The notes under the pieces were generated by a model. That model was given only the letters and a program-made list of their open reading frames with translations. It ran no database searches and had not been told where the DNA came from. Source: Methylocystis suflitae (GTDB taxonomy: Bacteria; Pseudomonadota; Alphaproteobacteria; Rhizobiales; Beijerinckiaceae). From it: 64,000 nucleotides of DNA. The stretch spans positions 41,747 to 105,746 of the forward strand of contig NZ_JAMRYX010000241.1 in the NCBI RefSeq assembly GCF_024448135.1, given 5' to 3'. Within the stretch, counting starts at the first letter, position 1. Each line of letters begins with the position of its first letter. The translations under genes were made by a program, and so were the position numbers. Below, in pieces: positions 44,840 to 53,359 of this stretch.

Positions 44840-46147
44840 ATGACGAAACGCCATCGCTCGCGCTTCCTGCTGGTGCGGCTCGGCGCTCAGAACGTCGGAC
44901 GCCGGCTGCTGCGGAGTCTGTTGCTCGGCTTGGCGGTGATGATCGCTGTCGGGGTTGTCTTCTCCGGCTTTGTCACCGGCTGGTCGCTGCGGGAAGGAAT
45001 CTTGACGACCTTTTCGCGAATGGGCGCCGATCTCATTGTCGTGCCGCACGGCGCCTTGGTGAACATCACCAGCACGCTGCTCACGATACAGCCGACGGAT
45101 CTCGATCTGGACGCCGCTCTGGGCGACAAGCTCAGAGCCGTTCCCGGCGTGGCGAAGGTCGCCGCGCAGCGTCTCATCCGCGCGAGCGTCGAGGGGCGCG
45201 CGATCAATCTGATCGCCTATGATCAGGCGACAGATTTTACCGTCGAATCTTGGCTTCCAGCCGGCGAGAAACCCGTGGCGGCGACGGGGGGCCTGCTTGT
45301 TGGCGAGCGGGTCGCGCTGAAGACTGGCGAAGCCCTGACGATTTGCGGTCGGTCGCTTGTCGTGATGGGAAGATTGGGCCGAACGGGCGTGGGCCCCTTT
45401 GACGAATCTTATTTCATTACCTTTTCCGCGCTCGACGAACTCGTCGCCGCCGCGATCCGGACGCGCGCTGCAAACGTTCCTGTTCATCCGCCCGCGTCTT
45501 CGCCCTCCGAAGGGGTCGACGCGACGCATCATGATCACGCCGCAGGACGGGCCGAATGCCTTCCGTCAATCGCGCAGGATCGCGTCTCTGCATTTCTCTT
45601 GCAGCTGTCGCCCGGCGCCTCGGCGGAGCAAGCGCGTTTCGCCATCGGACAGATTCCCGCAATCAAGATCGTCACGGGCAATCCGATCTTCACCGCGGCG
45701 CGCCAATCGCTAGGAAGTCTCTTCTGGGGCGTGGCGATTTTTGCAGGCTTGCTGATGCTGGCGATATTCTTTCTCGTGTCGTTGTTGTTTTCCGCCATCG
45801 TCCAAGAACGCTATCGCGAAATCGGCGTGCTGCGGGCCATGGGCGCGCGGCCGGCGCAGATCATATCGATCACCCTGATCGAGGCTGGGCTCATCACAGG
45901 CTTTGGCGGCCTGTTAGGCATCGGTGCGGGTTTTTCGCTGATTTTCGTTTTTGCCCGTTCTCTCGGCTTTTATTTCTCGTCTCTTGGCGTGCCCTTCGAC
46001 GCGCCGCCTGCCGCAATCATATGGATGGCCGCGAGCGCCGCCGCGCTCTGCGGCGTCGCGATCGGCGTCGGGGGGGCTTTTGTCGCCGCTTGGCGGACAC
46101 GGCGTCTCGAACCCTATGCGATGATCCAGATGGAAAGCGCGCGATGA
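44840..46147 (+). CDS. FtsX/MacB-type ABC permease
   Basis: Encodes 435 residues from the ATG at 44840 (an upstream TTG at 44735 is unlikely). One N-terminal membrane helix (LLLGLAVMIAVGVVFSGFV), a large extracytoplasmic domain, then three C-terminal helices in the FtsX domain (LFWGVAIFAGLLMLAIFFL; EIGVLRAMGARPAQI coupling segment). The outer domain carries a His-rich, Cys-containing stretch, ATHHDHAAGRAEC, encoded near 45525-45560, which could bind metal. Such permeases (LolC/E, MacB) do not transport solutes conventionally but move lipids or transmit force. Stop overlaps the ATPase start. Confidence 0.82.
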   Translation: MTKRHRSRFLLVRLGAQNVGRRLLRSLLLGLAVMIAVGVVFSGFVTGWSLREGILTTFSRMGADLIVVPHGALVNITSTLLTIQPTDLDLDAALGDKLRAVPGVAKVAAQRLIRASVEGRAINLIAYDQATDFTVESWLPAGEKPVAATGGLLVGERVALKTGEALTICGRSLVVMGRLGRTGVGPFDESYFITFSALDELVAAAIRTRAANVPVHPPASSPSEGVDATHHDHAAGRAECLPSIAQDRVSAFLLQLSPGASAEQARFAIGQIPAIKIVTGNPIFTAARQSLGSLFWGVAIFAGLLMLAIFFLVSLLFSAIVQERYREIGVLRAMGARPAQIISITLIEAGLITGFGGLLGIGAGFSLIFVFARSLGFYFSSLGVPFDAPPAAIIWMAASAAALCGVAIGVGGAFVAAWRTRRLEPYAMIQMESAR

Positions 46148-47541
46148 TTCTTTCCGCCAAGGGTTTGCGCAAGCGTTACGGCGGCGATCCTGGCGTGGAC
46201 GCGGTGATCTCCGCCGATTTGATCGTTGGCGCAGGCGAATTCGTTTCGATCGTGGGACGATCTGGCTCCGGTAAATCGACGCTGCTCGCCATGGTCGGCG
46301 GGCTGACGGCGCCGACCGAAGGCAGGGTTCAACTGGCGGGGGACGAGATCTGGGGTCTCCCCGAGGCGCAGCTTGCCGATGTCAGGCGGGAGCGGATCGG
46401 TTTTGTCTTTCAATTTCCCAGCCTCCTCCCGAATCTTCGCGCCATCGACAACGTCGCCTTGCCGGCGCTGCTCGGAGAGGACGTGACGCCAGAACGCGCC
46501 TATGCGCGCGCGCAAGGCCTTCTTGCCCGCGTCGGCCTGAGCGATCGGATGACAGCCTTCCCAGGACAGATGTCCGGCGGCGAGCAGCGTCGAGTCGTCA
46601 TCGCTCGGGCTTTGATCAACGAGCCGCAACTGCTTCTCGGGGACGAACCGACAAGTGATCTCGACGAGGAGACGGAAGAAGAGATCTTCGCGCTGCTCGA
46701 CAATTTGCGACGAGAAGAAAATTTCGCAATGGCGCTCGTCACGCACAACCATGCGCTTGCGCAACGCGCTGATCGCATGTTCGAGATGCGGCAAGGAATT
46801 CTCCTTCCGAGCGATGCGCCGCGCGCCTTCGTCGCTGCGCCGATCCGGCGCCCCGAACCGCCCGCGCCAAAAACGCCCGCGCCGGTCGGCGCCGATGCAG
46901 GCGCGCGCGATTTCGAAAAACTCGGCAAGACGCTGTGGGCGACAGCGGGACGCATCTTCGCCGCCGCGGCGCTGATGTTCGTCGTAGCGTCCGCGGCAAA
47001 TTACGGCGTGGCGCGCTACCAGCAGTATGAACTGGACGCCGGTCGGCAGCGACTCGCCGCGCTCGAAGAACTTGCGACATCCACCCTGCAGAGCGACATC
47101 GCGTCAATTACGCGGCTTGGCGAGGGCCGTTATGAGGTGACGATTTATCTGGAGAACACAAAAGCCGAACAACCCATTTACGTCATGTCGCCGAGCGTGC
47201 AGGGTTTCGTGCAGGTGGGTGTCGGCTGGCAGGAAGCGCCGCTCACGCCGATCGAGGACACGACCGCCGCGGTGCTGAAAGTCACAGGGCGGCAGCTCTA
47301 CCGCTTCATTTTTGAGGCGCGCCTCACGAAATTCACCGAGTTATTACCCCACTACATGCATGTGCGCTTCAGCAACAACATGCTTGTCAGTCCCGAGAGC
47401 ACGCCCACCAATGAGTTATTTCAGCGGGTCGATAATTATTATGTCTATCTGAAACCGGACAATGTCGACGACGCTACGATCGCAAAAGATGTCCGATTTC
47501 CCGGGCCGCCTCCGCTCTGGATCTGGATGCCGCCGCACTGA
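46144..47541 (+). CDS. ABC ATPase fused to membrane anchor and extracytoplasmic domain
   Basis: Encodes 465 residues. The first about 225 are a LolD/MacB-type ATPase: Walker A GRSGSGKST, Q-loop FQFPSLLPN, signature MSGGEQRRV, Walker B LLLGDEPTSDLD, H-loop VTHNHAL. Then comes a Pro/Ala linker, a membrane helix (about 275-295, IFAAAALMFVVASAANYGV), and a roughly 165-residue domain predicted to be outside the cytoplasm (YEVTIYLENTKAEQPIYVMS, then VGVGWQEAPLTP). ABC ATPases rarely carry such a C-terminal part. ATGA overlap with the permease shows one translation unit; the propeller gene 141 bases upstream is probably co-transcribed. Confidence 0.85.
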   Translation: MILSAKGLRKRYGGDPGVDAVISADLIVGAGEFVSIVGRSGSGKSTLLAMVGGLTAPTEGRVQLAGDEIWGLPEAQLADVRRERIGFVFQFPSLLPNLRAIDNVALPALLGEDVTPERAYARAQGLLARVGLSDRMTAFPGQMSGGEQRRVVIARALINEPQLLLGDEPTSDLDEETEEEIFALLDNLRREENFAMALVTHNHALAQRADRMFEMRQGILLPSDAPRAFVAAPIRRPEPPAPKTPAPVGADAGARDFEKLGKTLWATAGRIFAAAALMFVVASAANYGVARYQQYELDAGRQRLAALEELATSTLQSDIASITRLGEGRYEVTIYLENTKAEQPIYVMSPSVQGFVQVGVGWQEAPLTPIEDTTAAVLKVTGRQLYRFIFEARLTKFTELLPHYMHVRFSNNMLVSPESTPTNELFQRVDNYYVYLKPDNVDDATIAKDVRFPGPPPLWIWMPPH

Positions 47542-47576
47542 AGTCTCGCTCTCAAGTTGACCGGCGCAATCGCCCT

Positions 47577-48314
47577 CTACGCGGTGGCGGCAGCATCCAA
47601 AATCGCCGCTGCTTCGATAAGGTCGAAGTCGGGAATTCGCGCGTTCTTCAAAGGATCTTCGCCCGATATCCATTGTTCGAGCGCATTCGGCGCGGAGAGC
47701 GCGCAGTTGAGAGCTCTGTTGACCTCGTAGAGTCCCCAAGCCAGTCCGGCGCGCCGCAGCGCCGCCATCAGGGCGTTCTGAACGAGGCTGCGGACAACGA
47801 GATGCGGCGTGGAGATCGGCGCTTCAACGGCTTCGCCTCTTACAGCCGCAAGGCATAACGCCTTGTCGAAGGCCGCATGACCGCGGCAAGCAAGCGGACG
47901 AATTTTATAGGCGAGGCATAATTCGCCTTCGATCAGCGGGCAGGCATGCTGGGCGGTCAGCCGCTGTTCTTCAGACAGGCCGCCAACGGCCTGATCGGCG
48001 TCCGCAATGCGCTCACGGAGCATTATGCCGCGCTCCCGAAAGGCGGCGGCGTTAACGGAAATGAATCGCGCGAGCAGAAATATTTCCGGAGCCGTCGCAA
48101 CGACTCGAAGGCGACAACAGGCTGCGCATTCTCCCTGACAGGCGAGCGCTGGCGCGCCTGTCGCGTGGATGGCGACATTTTGCGCGAAGCTGTCAAAAGC
48201 TTGCGCGCAGAGCAGCGCGACAAGCTCTGGGCGCGCCCCGCGAGAGCCTATCGTCTCGCTGAAGGCATGCGACGCGGCCTTGAAGAAGGCAGAAGGGCTG
48301 GTATCTCCGCTCAC
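47577..48314 (-). CDS. YkgJ-type cysteine-cluster protein
   Basis: A 245-residue protein with the YkgJ/CxxxCxxCC zinc/iron-binding signature: CQGECAACCRLRV, then CPLIEGELCLAYKIRPLACRGH. The family is proposed to chelate Zn or Fe-S; no defined reaction. Flanking alpha-helical regions have no other motif. Converges with the ABC ATPase gene, 35 bases away. Confidence 0.82.
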   Translation of the reverse strand: MSGDTSPSAFFKAASHAFSETIGSRGARPELVALLCAQAFDSFAQNVAIHATGAPALACQGECAACCRLRVVATAPEIFLLARFISVNAAAFRERGIMLRERIADADQAVGGLSEEQRLTAQHACPLIEGELCLAYKIRPLACRGHAAFDKALCLAAVRGEAVEAPISTPHLVVRSLVQNALMAALRRAGLAWGLYEVNRALNCALSAPNALEQWISGEDPLKNARIPDFDLIEAAAILDAAATA

Positions 48315-48530
48315 CCGTATCTACTCCACCCTTACGTCGGTAAGATGATCGGCGCGGCCCCGGCCCTACATGCCAGAGGCGGCGGCCAATGCTAACCAAC
48401 CGAGATGGCGCTCGTCGACCCCACGGAACTGGAGCTGCCGCGGAACGATTTCGCAGAATTCCGATCTTGCAGGCAGCGGCCGGAACTTTGCGATGTCAAT
48501 AGCGACGGGCGCTCAAGCCTTGAGCCGCGC

Positions 48531-48667
48531 TCAAGAAAAAAACCAAAACGCAAGCGCGATCCAGAAGATGATCATTGCGGCGCCCCAAAGAAAAATACCA
48601 AGTTGAGGTCCGTCGTCTCGGCTGGTCGCTGCGACCCGTCGCCGAGTTGCTTGATATGCATGGTCAT
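48531..48667 (-). CDS. possible small membrane protein, frameshifted
   Basis: From ATG at 48667 one frame reads MTMHIKQLGDGSQRPAETT. Shifting by one near 48605 gives DDGPQLGIFLWGAAMIIFW and a hydrophobic end, which together would make a plausible 45-residue single-helix membrane protein. Weak evidence. The rest of 48315-49100 holds nothing I can support. Confidence 0.22.
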
Positions 48668-49104
48668 CAATGTCGCGCTGCGATTGGAGCTGTTGTCGCT
48701 CTGGCGGAAGAAGCTGCTTGGCGCGGCGCCCGCCATATTCACCATGCGGACTTGGCCGCAGAATGCTCGATGTCCCGCCTGACCTTTCGGGAGCGATCGC
48801 TGCGCCATTCGAGCATTTGGATTCTACGGTGGCGCCGCCGAGGCGGTCCCAATTCGGTCGCATCTATTGCTTCGCGCCCCTGGCCCAGCTGTTTTTCGTC
48901 ACTCCATGAGAGCGTGCGCCAAACTCCGCCACGAAAGAAAAGATGGCTCCGTATCGATCAGCCGCGTCGGATTGCAAGAGGCGATTCCCTGACCGTATCA
49001 GTATCCACAGTTGTTGTAACTGAAACGGGCGCGACGGTCTAGTTCTCTCGCTTTTTCTGGATAAGTATCGGTGATTTAATACTATTTCTGATCTGTTCAA
49101 TCCT

Positions 49105-49330
49105 CTTGACTATTATCGTTCCATTGCACGGCGCCGGTGGTCGCGTCCTCGAGTGGAAGGTGAAGCGTTCGTGGCGCTGGAGCCATTGGCGCTTGTGAGC
49201 GGCGTAATTGCCGAGGATCGCACGAGCTTGCCGGCGGGAGTCTGCGCCTCGATGGCGTTGAGAAAGCTCGTAAATTCCTGATGGCGGCGATGGTCGAACA
49301 GCGTGGTCGCGCCGTTCCTTTTGTAGTCAC
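49105..49330 (-). mobile_element. IS630-family transposase remnant
   Basis: On the minus strand, one frame reads NGATTLFDHRRHQEFTSFL, then NAIEAQTPAGKLVR. The next frame continues ILGNYAAHKRQWLQRHERFTFH. This is the DDE-domain region of IS630-type transposases (usual form: RHQEF...LDNYAAHKHP...FHFTP). Both ends, an inner piece and the frame are lost, so it is inactive. Confidence 0.7.
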
Positions 49331-49426
49331 GTCAGGGCGGGCCGCCGATCGGCCGAGACAGGGTCATGGAGAGTCCCGCGCGCATCGCGCGGACTCGCAC
49401 GAACGTCGGCCGTCAGATTTTATCCA

Positions 49427-50770
49427 CTAAAAAATCGTCTGCAGACGCAGGCCGAGATAGCTCGCCCGCGCCCGCAGCGGATTCCACGGATCGACGATCT
49501 GGAGGTCGCCTGAGAGCCGCAGCCATCGGGTCACCGCGAAATTATAGAAGGCTTCGACGCCGCTCTCGCTGCGGCGGTTAATTCGCCGCGCTTGCAGTCC
49601 GGAGAGAAGCAGCGGGCTCAGTCGATAATGATAGTAGCCGACGCCCCAGCGATCATCTTCGCGTCCCGTCATCAGATTGTTGCCGGCAAGGCCAGCGACC
49701 ACGCTCCATCTGACCGGGTTGGGATTGCCGTCCGACAGAGTCGCGAGCGTGAACACGCCCCAGCCAACCTTGGGGTCCGTAGCGCTCTGCATCAGATATT
49801 GCTGGATGGCGTAGGAAACGAAGCGATAGCCCTTTTTTGTCACTCCTTTGAGCTGAGCGATCCTCGGGGTTTCGTCGATATCTTCGAGATCGAAGCCCCT
49901 GGCGTTGCTGTAGGCGACGCGAACCGTATGGAAGCCCTTGAGTCCGCCGATCTCGACGGGCACGGTCAGCATCAGCCCGGCGCCGATTCCGCGCTCGAAG
50001 GGCCGTTGGATGACGCGGGGCTGCAGAGCGTTACGCGGGTCGGCGACCATCAGTTTGAGATCGAAAAATTTGGTCTTGAGCGCCGCGACGCCGCCCAGAA
50101 GGTAAGGCGGCGCGATGATCAGACGGTCGGCGACGCTCTCCGGCGAGCTAACGCCGATGCCGGTCGAAGGCAGGGCGAAGGAGCGGTTCATGAAGGTCTC
50201 GATGCCGCCGCCGCCGACCAGCGGCGTCTGCGCGGCGAGCGTCAGCATGTTGAATTTACCGACCGTCACCGAGAATTGCTCGCTGAATTCCTGCGTCAGC
50301 GTCATCGACAGCGCCGAGTGATAGCCGTCGCGCTCGATGAACGCCTGGGCGACATTGACCGGCAGCAGCGCGAAATCCTGCCGGTTCACGTTGCGGCCGA
50401 AATAATGCTCGTACTGCGCGTTGAACTTGAGCCCTTTCCAAAAGCCGAGCTTCTCGCCGTCGACGCGCAGAAATGTGTCCATTATCCCGCCGTAGCGCGC
50501 CGTCCGCTTAATCGCGCCGGAGGTGATGCCCTGCTCGAACTGGGTGATCCAGACGTCGACGTCGATCCCGAATTTGCGCAGCTGCTCCTTCGGGCCGCCC
50601 GGCGTATCGGTCAGCGACTTTTGCTTGGCGAGTGAGACGAGCGCGTCTTCGGCGAGGGCCGGGCCTTCGAGGGCCGCGACCAGGAGGCCGGCCGCAGCGA
50701 TTAGGCTGCGCGCGCCCGCGCGGAACCCTTTCGGGGAGGCCGGCCCGCTCCATTCGCTCCGCCGCCACAT
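49427..50770 (-). CDS. OprB-like outer-membrane carbohydrate porin
   Basis: Encodes 447 residues with a signal peptide ending ALAED. Beta-barrel strands alternate through the protein, with landmarks GIDVDVWITQFEQG, GGIMDTFLRVDGEKLGFWKGLKFNAQYEHYFG, GFHTVRVAYSN, WGVFTLATLSDGNPNPVRW, and a terminal strand ARASYLGLRLQTIF ending in Phe. This pattern matches the OprB/carbohydrate-selective porin group in alphaproteobacteria. Natural substrate unknown. Divergent from lysS. Confidence 0.8.
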   Translation of the reverse strand: MWRRSEWSGPASPKGFRAGARSLIAAAGLLVAALEGPALAEDALVSLAKQKSLTDTPGGPKEQLRKFGIDVDVWITQFEQGITSGAIKRTARYGGIMDTFLRVDGEKLGFWKGLKFNAQYEHYFGRNVNRQDFALLPVNVAQAFIERDGYHSALSMTLTQEFSEQFSVTVGKFNMLTLAAQTPLVGGGGIETFMNRSFALPSTGIGVSSPESVADRLIIAPPYLLGGVAALKTKFFDLKLMVADPRNALQPRVIQRPFERGIGAGLMLTVPVEIGGLKGFHTVRVAYSNARGFDLEDIDETPRIAQLKGVTKKGYRFVSYAIQQYLMQSATDPKVGWGVFTLATLSDGNPNPVRWSVVAGLAGNNLMTGREDDRWGVGYYHYRLSPLLLSGLQARRINRRSESGVEAFYNFAVTRWLRLSGDLQIVDPWNPLRARASYLGLRLQTIF

Positions 50771-50996
50771 CTCTTCGGCCTTCCCGCCAGCCAGATCGGT
50801 GAATCACATGCGCTGTCGAGCTTAGCGGCATCGCCGCGCTTGTCTATTGACGGCGCGCAACAGTCGCGAGTTTCCGCTTCGCCGCGGACGTGCGGCGCCT
50901 GCCCCCGGGACGAAAGCGGCAGGCTTCTTCGTTGACGCGCTAAGCCCCTCTCCCTACTGTGCCGCGCTTCCCGCTCAGATTGGCCAGTCGCACCCC

Positions 50997-52679
50997 ATGT
51001 CCGCACCGCTCCTATTGTCGCCCGAACTCGTCGAAGCCGCGCGCGTCTCGCCCGCCTGGCCGTTCGAAGAGGCGCGAAAGCTCGTCAAACGGGTCGAGGC
51101 GAGCGGTCAGAAGAGCGTGCTGTTCGAGACCGGCTACGGCCCTTCCGGCCTGCCGCATATCGGCACCTTCGGCGAGGTCGCCCGCACCAGCATGGTGCGC
51201 CGCGCGTTCGAAGTCATGACCGAAGGCAGGATCGCCACGCGCCTCATCGCCTTCTCCGACGACTTGGACGGGCTGCGCAAAGTCCCCGACAACATCCCCA
51301 ACAAGGAACTCGTCGCCGCCAATCTCGGCAAGCCCTTGACCCAGGTGCCGGACCCTTTCGGCACGCATGACAGTTTCGGGGCGCATAATAATGCGCGGCT
51401 GCGCGCCTTCCTCGACGCCTTCGGCTTCGAATATGAATTCGCGTCGTCGACCGAATATTATAAGAGCGGCCGCTTCGACGCCGCGCTGAAGCATATGCTC
51501 GAGCGCTACGACGCGGTGATGAAGATCATGCTGCCGAGCTTTCGCGAGGAGCGCGCGGCGACCTATTCGCCCTTCCTGCCGATCCATCCGAAGACCGGCA
51601 TCGTCATGCAGGTCGCGCTGACGGGATATGACGCAGAAGCCGGCACGATCTCCTGGACCGATCCCGATACGGGCGAGGCCTTCACCACCCCCGTCACCGG
51701 CGGCCATTGCAAGCTGCAATGGAAGCCCGACTGGGCGATGCGCTGGTATGCGCTCGACGTCGATTACGAGATGGCGGGCAAGGACCTCATAGATTCGGTG
51801 AAGCTGTCCGGCGCGATCGTGCGGGCGCTTGGCGGACGTGCGCCGGAAGGCTTCAACTACGAACTCTTCCTCGACGAAAAGGGCCAGAAAATCTCCAAGT
51901 CGAAGGGCAATGGGCTGACGATCGAGGAATGGCTGACCTACGCTAGCCCCGAGAGCCTGGCGCAATTCATGTTTCAAAAGCCCACGGCGGCGAAGCGGCT
52001 CTATTTCGACGTGATCCCGCGCGCGGTCGACGATTATCTGAATTTCCTCGACGCCTATCCGCGCCAGGATTGGAAGAACCGCCTCGGCAACCCGGTCTGG
52101 CACATCCACGCCGGAGACCCGCCGCAGGCCGAGACGCTGGCGCATGAGGGCGACGCCAAGGGCGTGAGCGTCTCCTTCTCGATGCTGCTCAATCTCGCCG
52201 CCGTCGCCAACGCCGAAGATCCGGCCGTGCTTTGGGGCTTTCTGCGCCGCTATGCGCCCTCGGCGACGCCCGAAAATCACCCGCGGCTCGACAGGCTCGT
52301 CGGCTACGCCGTCGCTTATTTCCGCGATTTCGTGAAGCCGGCGAAAAGCTATCGCGCCGCGGACGAGGTCGAGCGCGAGGTGCTGCTAAAAATCAACGAG
52401 ACGCTGCGCGACATGGACGCCGCCAGCGCCGAAGAGATTCAGTCGTCGCTTTACGATGTCGCGCGCGCCGTGCCGCGTTATCAGGATTTCGCCGCCAAAG
52501 GCGCGACGACGGAGCGTCCCGGCGTCTCCAACGATTTCTTCAACATGCTCTATGAAGTGCTGCTCGGCGAAAAGAAGGGCCCGCGCTTTGGCTCCTTTAT
52601 CGCGCTCTATGGCGTCGCCGAGACGCGCAAGCTGATCGAGGATGCGCTCAACGGCGCCTTCGCACGCGAAACGGCCTGA
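50997..52679 (+). CDS. lysS: class I lysyl-tRNA synthetase
   Basis: A 560-residue class I (archaeal/alphaproteobacterial type) LysRS. HIGH-like HIGT at 54-57 ([11 protein letters not shown]), KMSKS-like KISKSKG near 297-303, and segments [14 protein letters not shown] and [19 protein letters not shown]. Start chosen at 50997 since upstream residues overlapping the porin promoter look non-coding. Charges tRNA-Lys. Stop overlaps the next ATG (TGATG), implying coupling with the small hydrolase. Confidence 0.96.
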   Translation: MSAPLLLSPELVEAARVSPAWPFEEARKLVKRVEASGQKSVLFETGYGPSGLPHIGTFGEVARTSMVRRAFEVMTEGRIATRLIAFSDDLDGLRKVPDNIPNKELVAANLGKPLTQVPDPFGTHDSFGAHNNARLRAFLDAFGFEYEFASSTEYYKSGRFDAALKHMLERYDAVMKIMLPSFREERAATYSPFLPIHPKTGIVMQVALTGYDAEAGTISWTDPDTGEAFTTPVTGGHCKLQWKPDWAMRWYALDVDYEMAGKDLIDSVKLSGAIVRALGGRAPEGFNYELFLDEKGQKISKSKGNGLTIEEWLTYASPESLAQFMFQKPTAAKRLYFDVIPRAVDDYLNFLDAYPRQDWKNRLGNPVWHIHAGDPPQAETLAHEGDAKGVSVSFSMLLNLAAVANAEDPAVLWGFLRRYAPSATPENHPRLDRLVGYAVAYFRDFVKPAKSYRAADEVEREVLLKINETLRDMDAASAEEIQSSLYDVARAVPRYQDFAAKGATTERPGVSNDFFNMLYEVLLGEKKGPRFGSFIALYGVAETRKLIEDALNGAFARETA

Positions 52680-53224
52680 TGCGCGCAGCCGACGCCGATA
52701 TTGTGATCCATCCCGGCCTCACCGGCGGCACGGAGGATCATTGGTACAGCCGCTGGAAGAAGAAACTCTCCACCGCGCGGCGCGTGACGCAGCGCGACTG
52801 GAGCGCATTATCCCGCGCAGAATGGGTTGACACGCTGACGCGCGACGTCGCCGCCTCCGAGCGTCCCGTCGTCATCATCGCCCATTCGCTCGGCGTGATC
52901 ACGTCGCTGCATGCGGCGCCGCGCATCGCAGAAAAAGTCGCCGGCGCCTTTCTCGTTGCGCCGCCCTCTGACAGCGTGATGCGGGAACTGCCGATCGATC
53001 CCGAATTTGCGCCGGCGCCTCGCGCGCGCCTTCCCTTCCCCGCGGCGATGGTCGGCAGCAGCGACGACCCTTACGCCGATCTGCTCTTTGCGCGCCATCT
53101 CGCGCAGGACATCGGCGCGCACTTCATCGACGCCGGCGCGAGCGGCCATATCAATGTCGACAGCGGCCACGGGCCATGGCCGGAAGGGTCGCTCGCCTTC
53201 GCCAATTTCATGGCGAAGCTCTAA
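52679..53224 (+). CDS. RBBP9/YdeN-type serine hydrolase
   Basis: A 181-residue alpha/beta hydrolase: HPGLTGGTEDHWYSRWKK (N-terminal signature), nucleophile elbow IIAHSLGVI with the catalytic Ser, YADLLFARHLA, and GHINVDSGHGPWPEG containing the catalytic His. Substrate unknown. Translationally coupled to lysS. Confidence 0.85.
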   Translation: MRAADADIVIHPGLTGGTEDHWYSRWKKKLSTARRVTQRDWSALSRAEWVDTLTRDVAASERPVVIIAHSLGVITSLHAAPRIAEKVAGAFLVAPPSDSVMRELPIDPEFAPAPRARLPFPAAMVGSSDDPYADLLFARHLAQDIGAHFIDAGASGHINVDSGHGPWPEGSLAFANFMAKL

Positions 53225-53359
53225 AGCTCTAAGGCGCGTCATCAGTTCGGAGTATTGACACGCTATTGGCGATCGTCGACCCTGCCGCGATGCGCTTCGC
53301 GTGAGTTTTTGTATGCGTCCACGCGTTTGTAACTGCCGTTTTCATTGAGAAGAATTGAG

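Noticed and set aside
45556..46143. Long N-terminal extension of the ABC ATPase frame
   Set aside because: It lies over the FtsX permease in another frame; the ATPase domain starts cleanly at the ATG at 46144.
48403..48782. Open frame starting ALVDPTELELP
   Set aside because: Charged low-complexity translation, overlaps an opposite possible small gene, no family.
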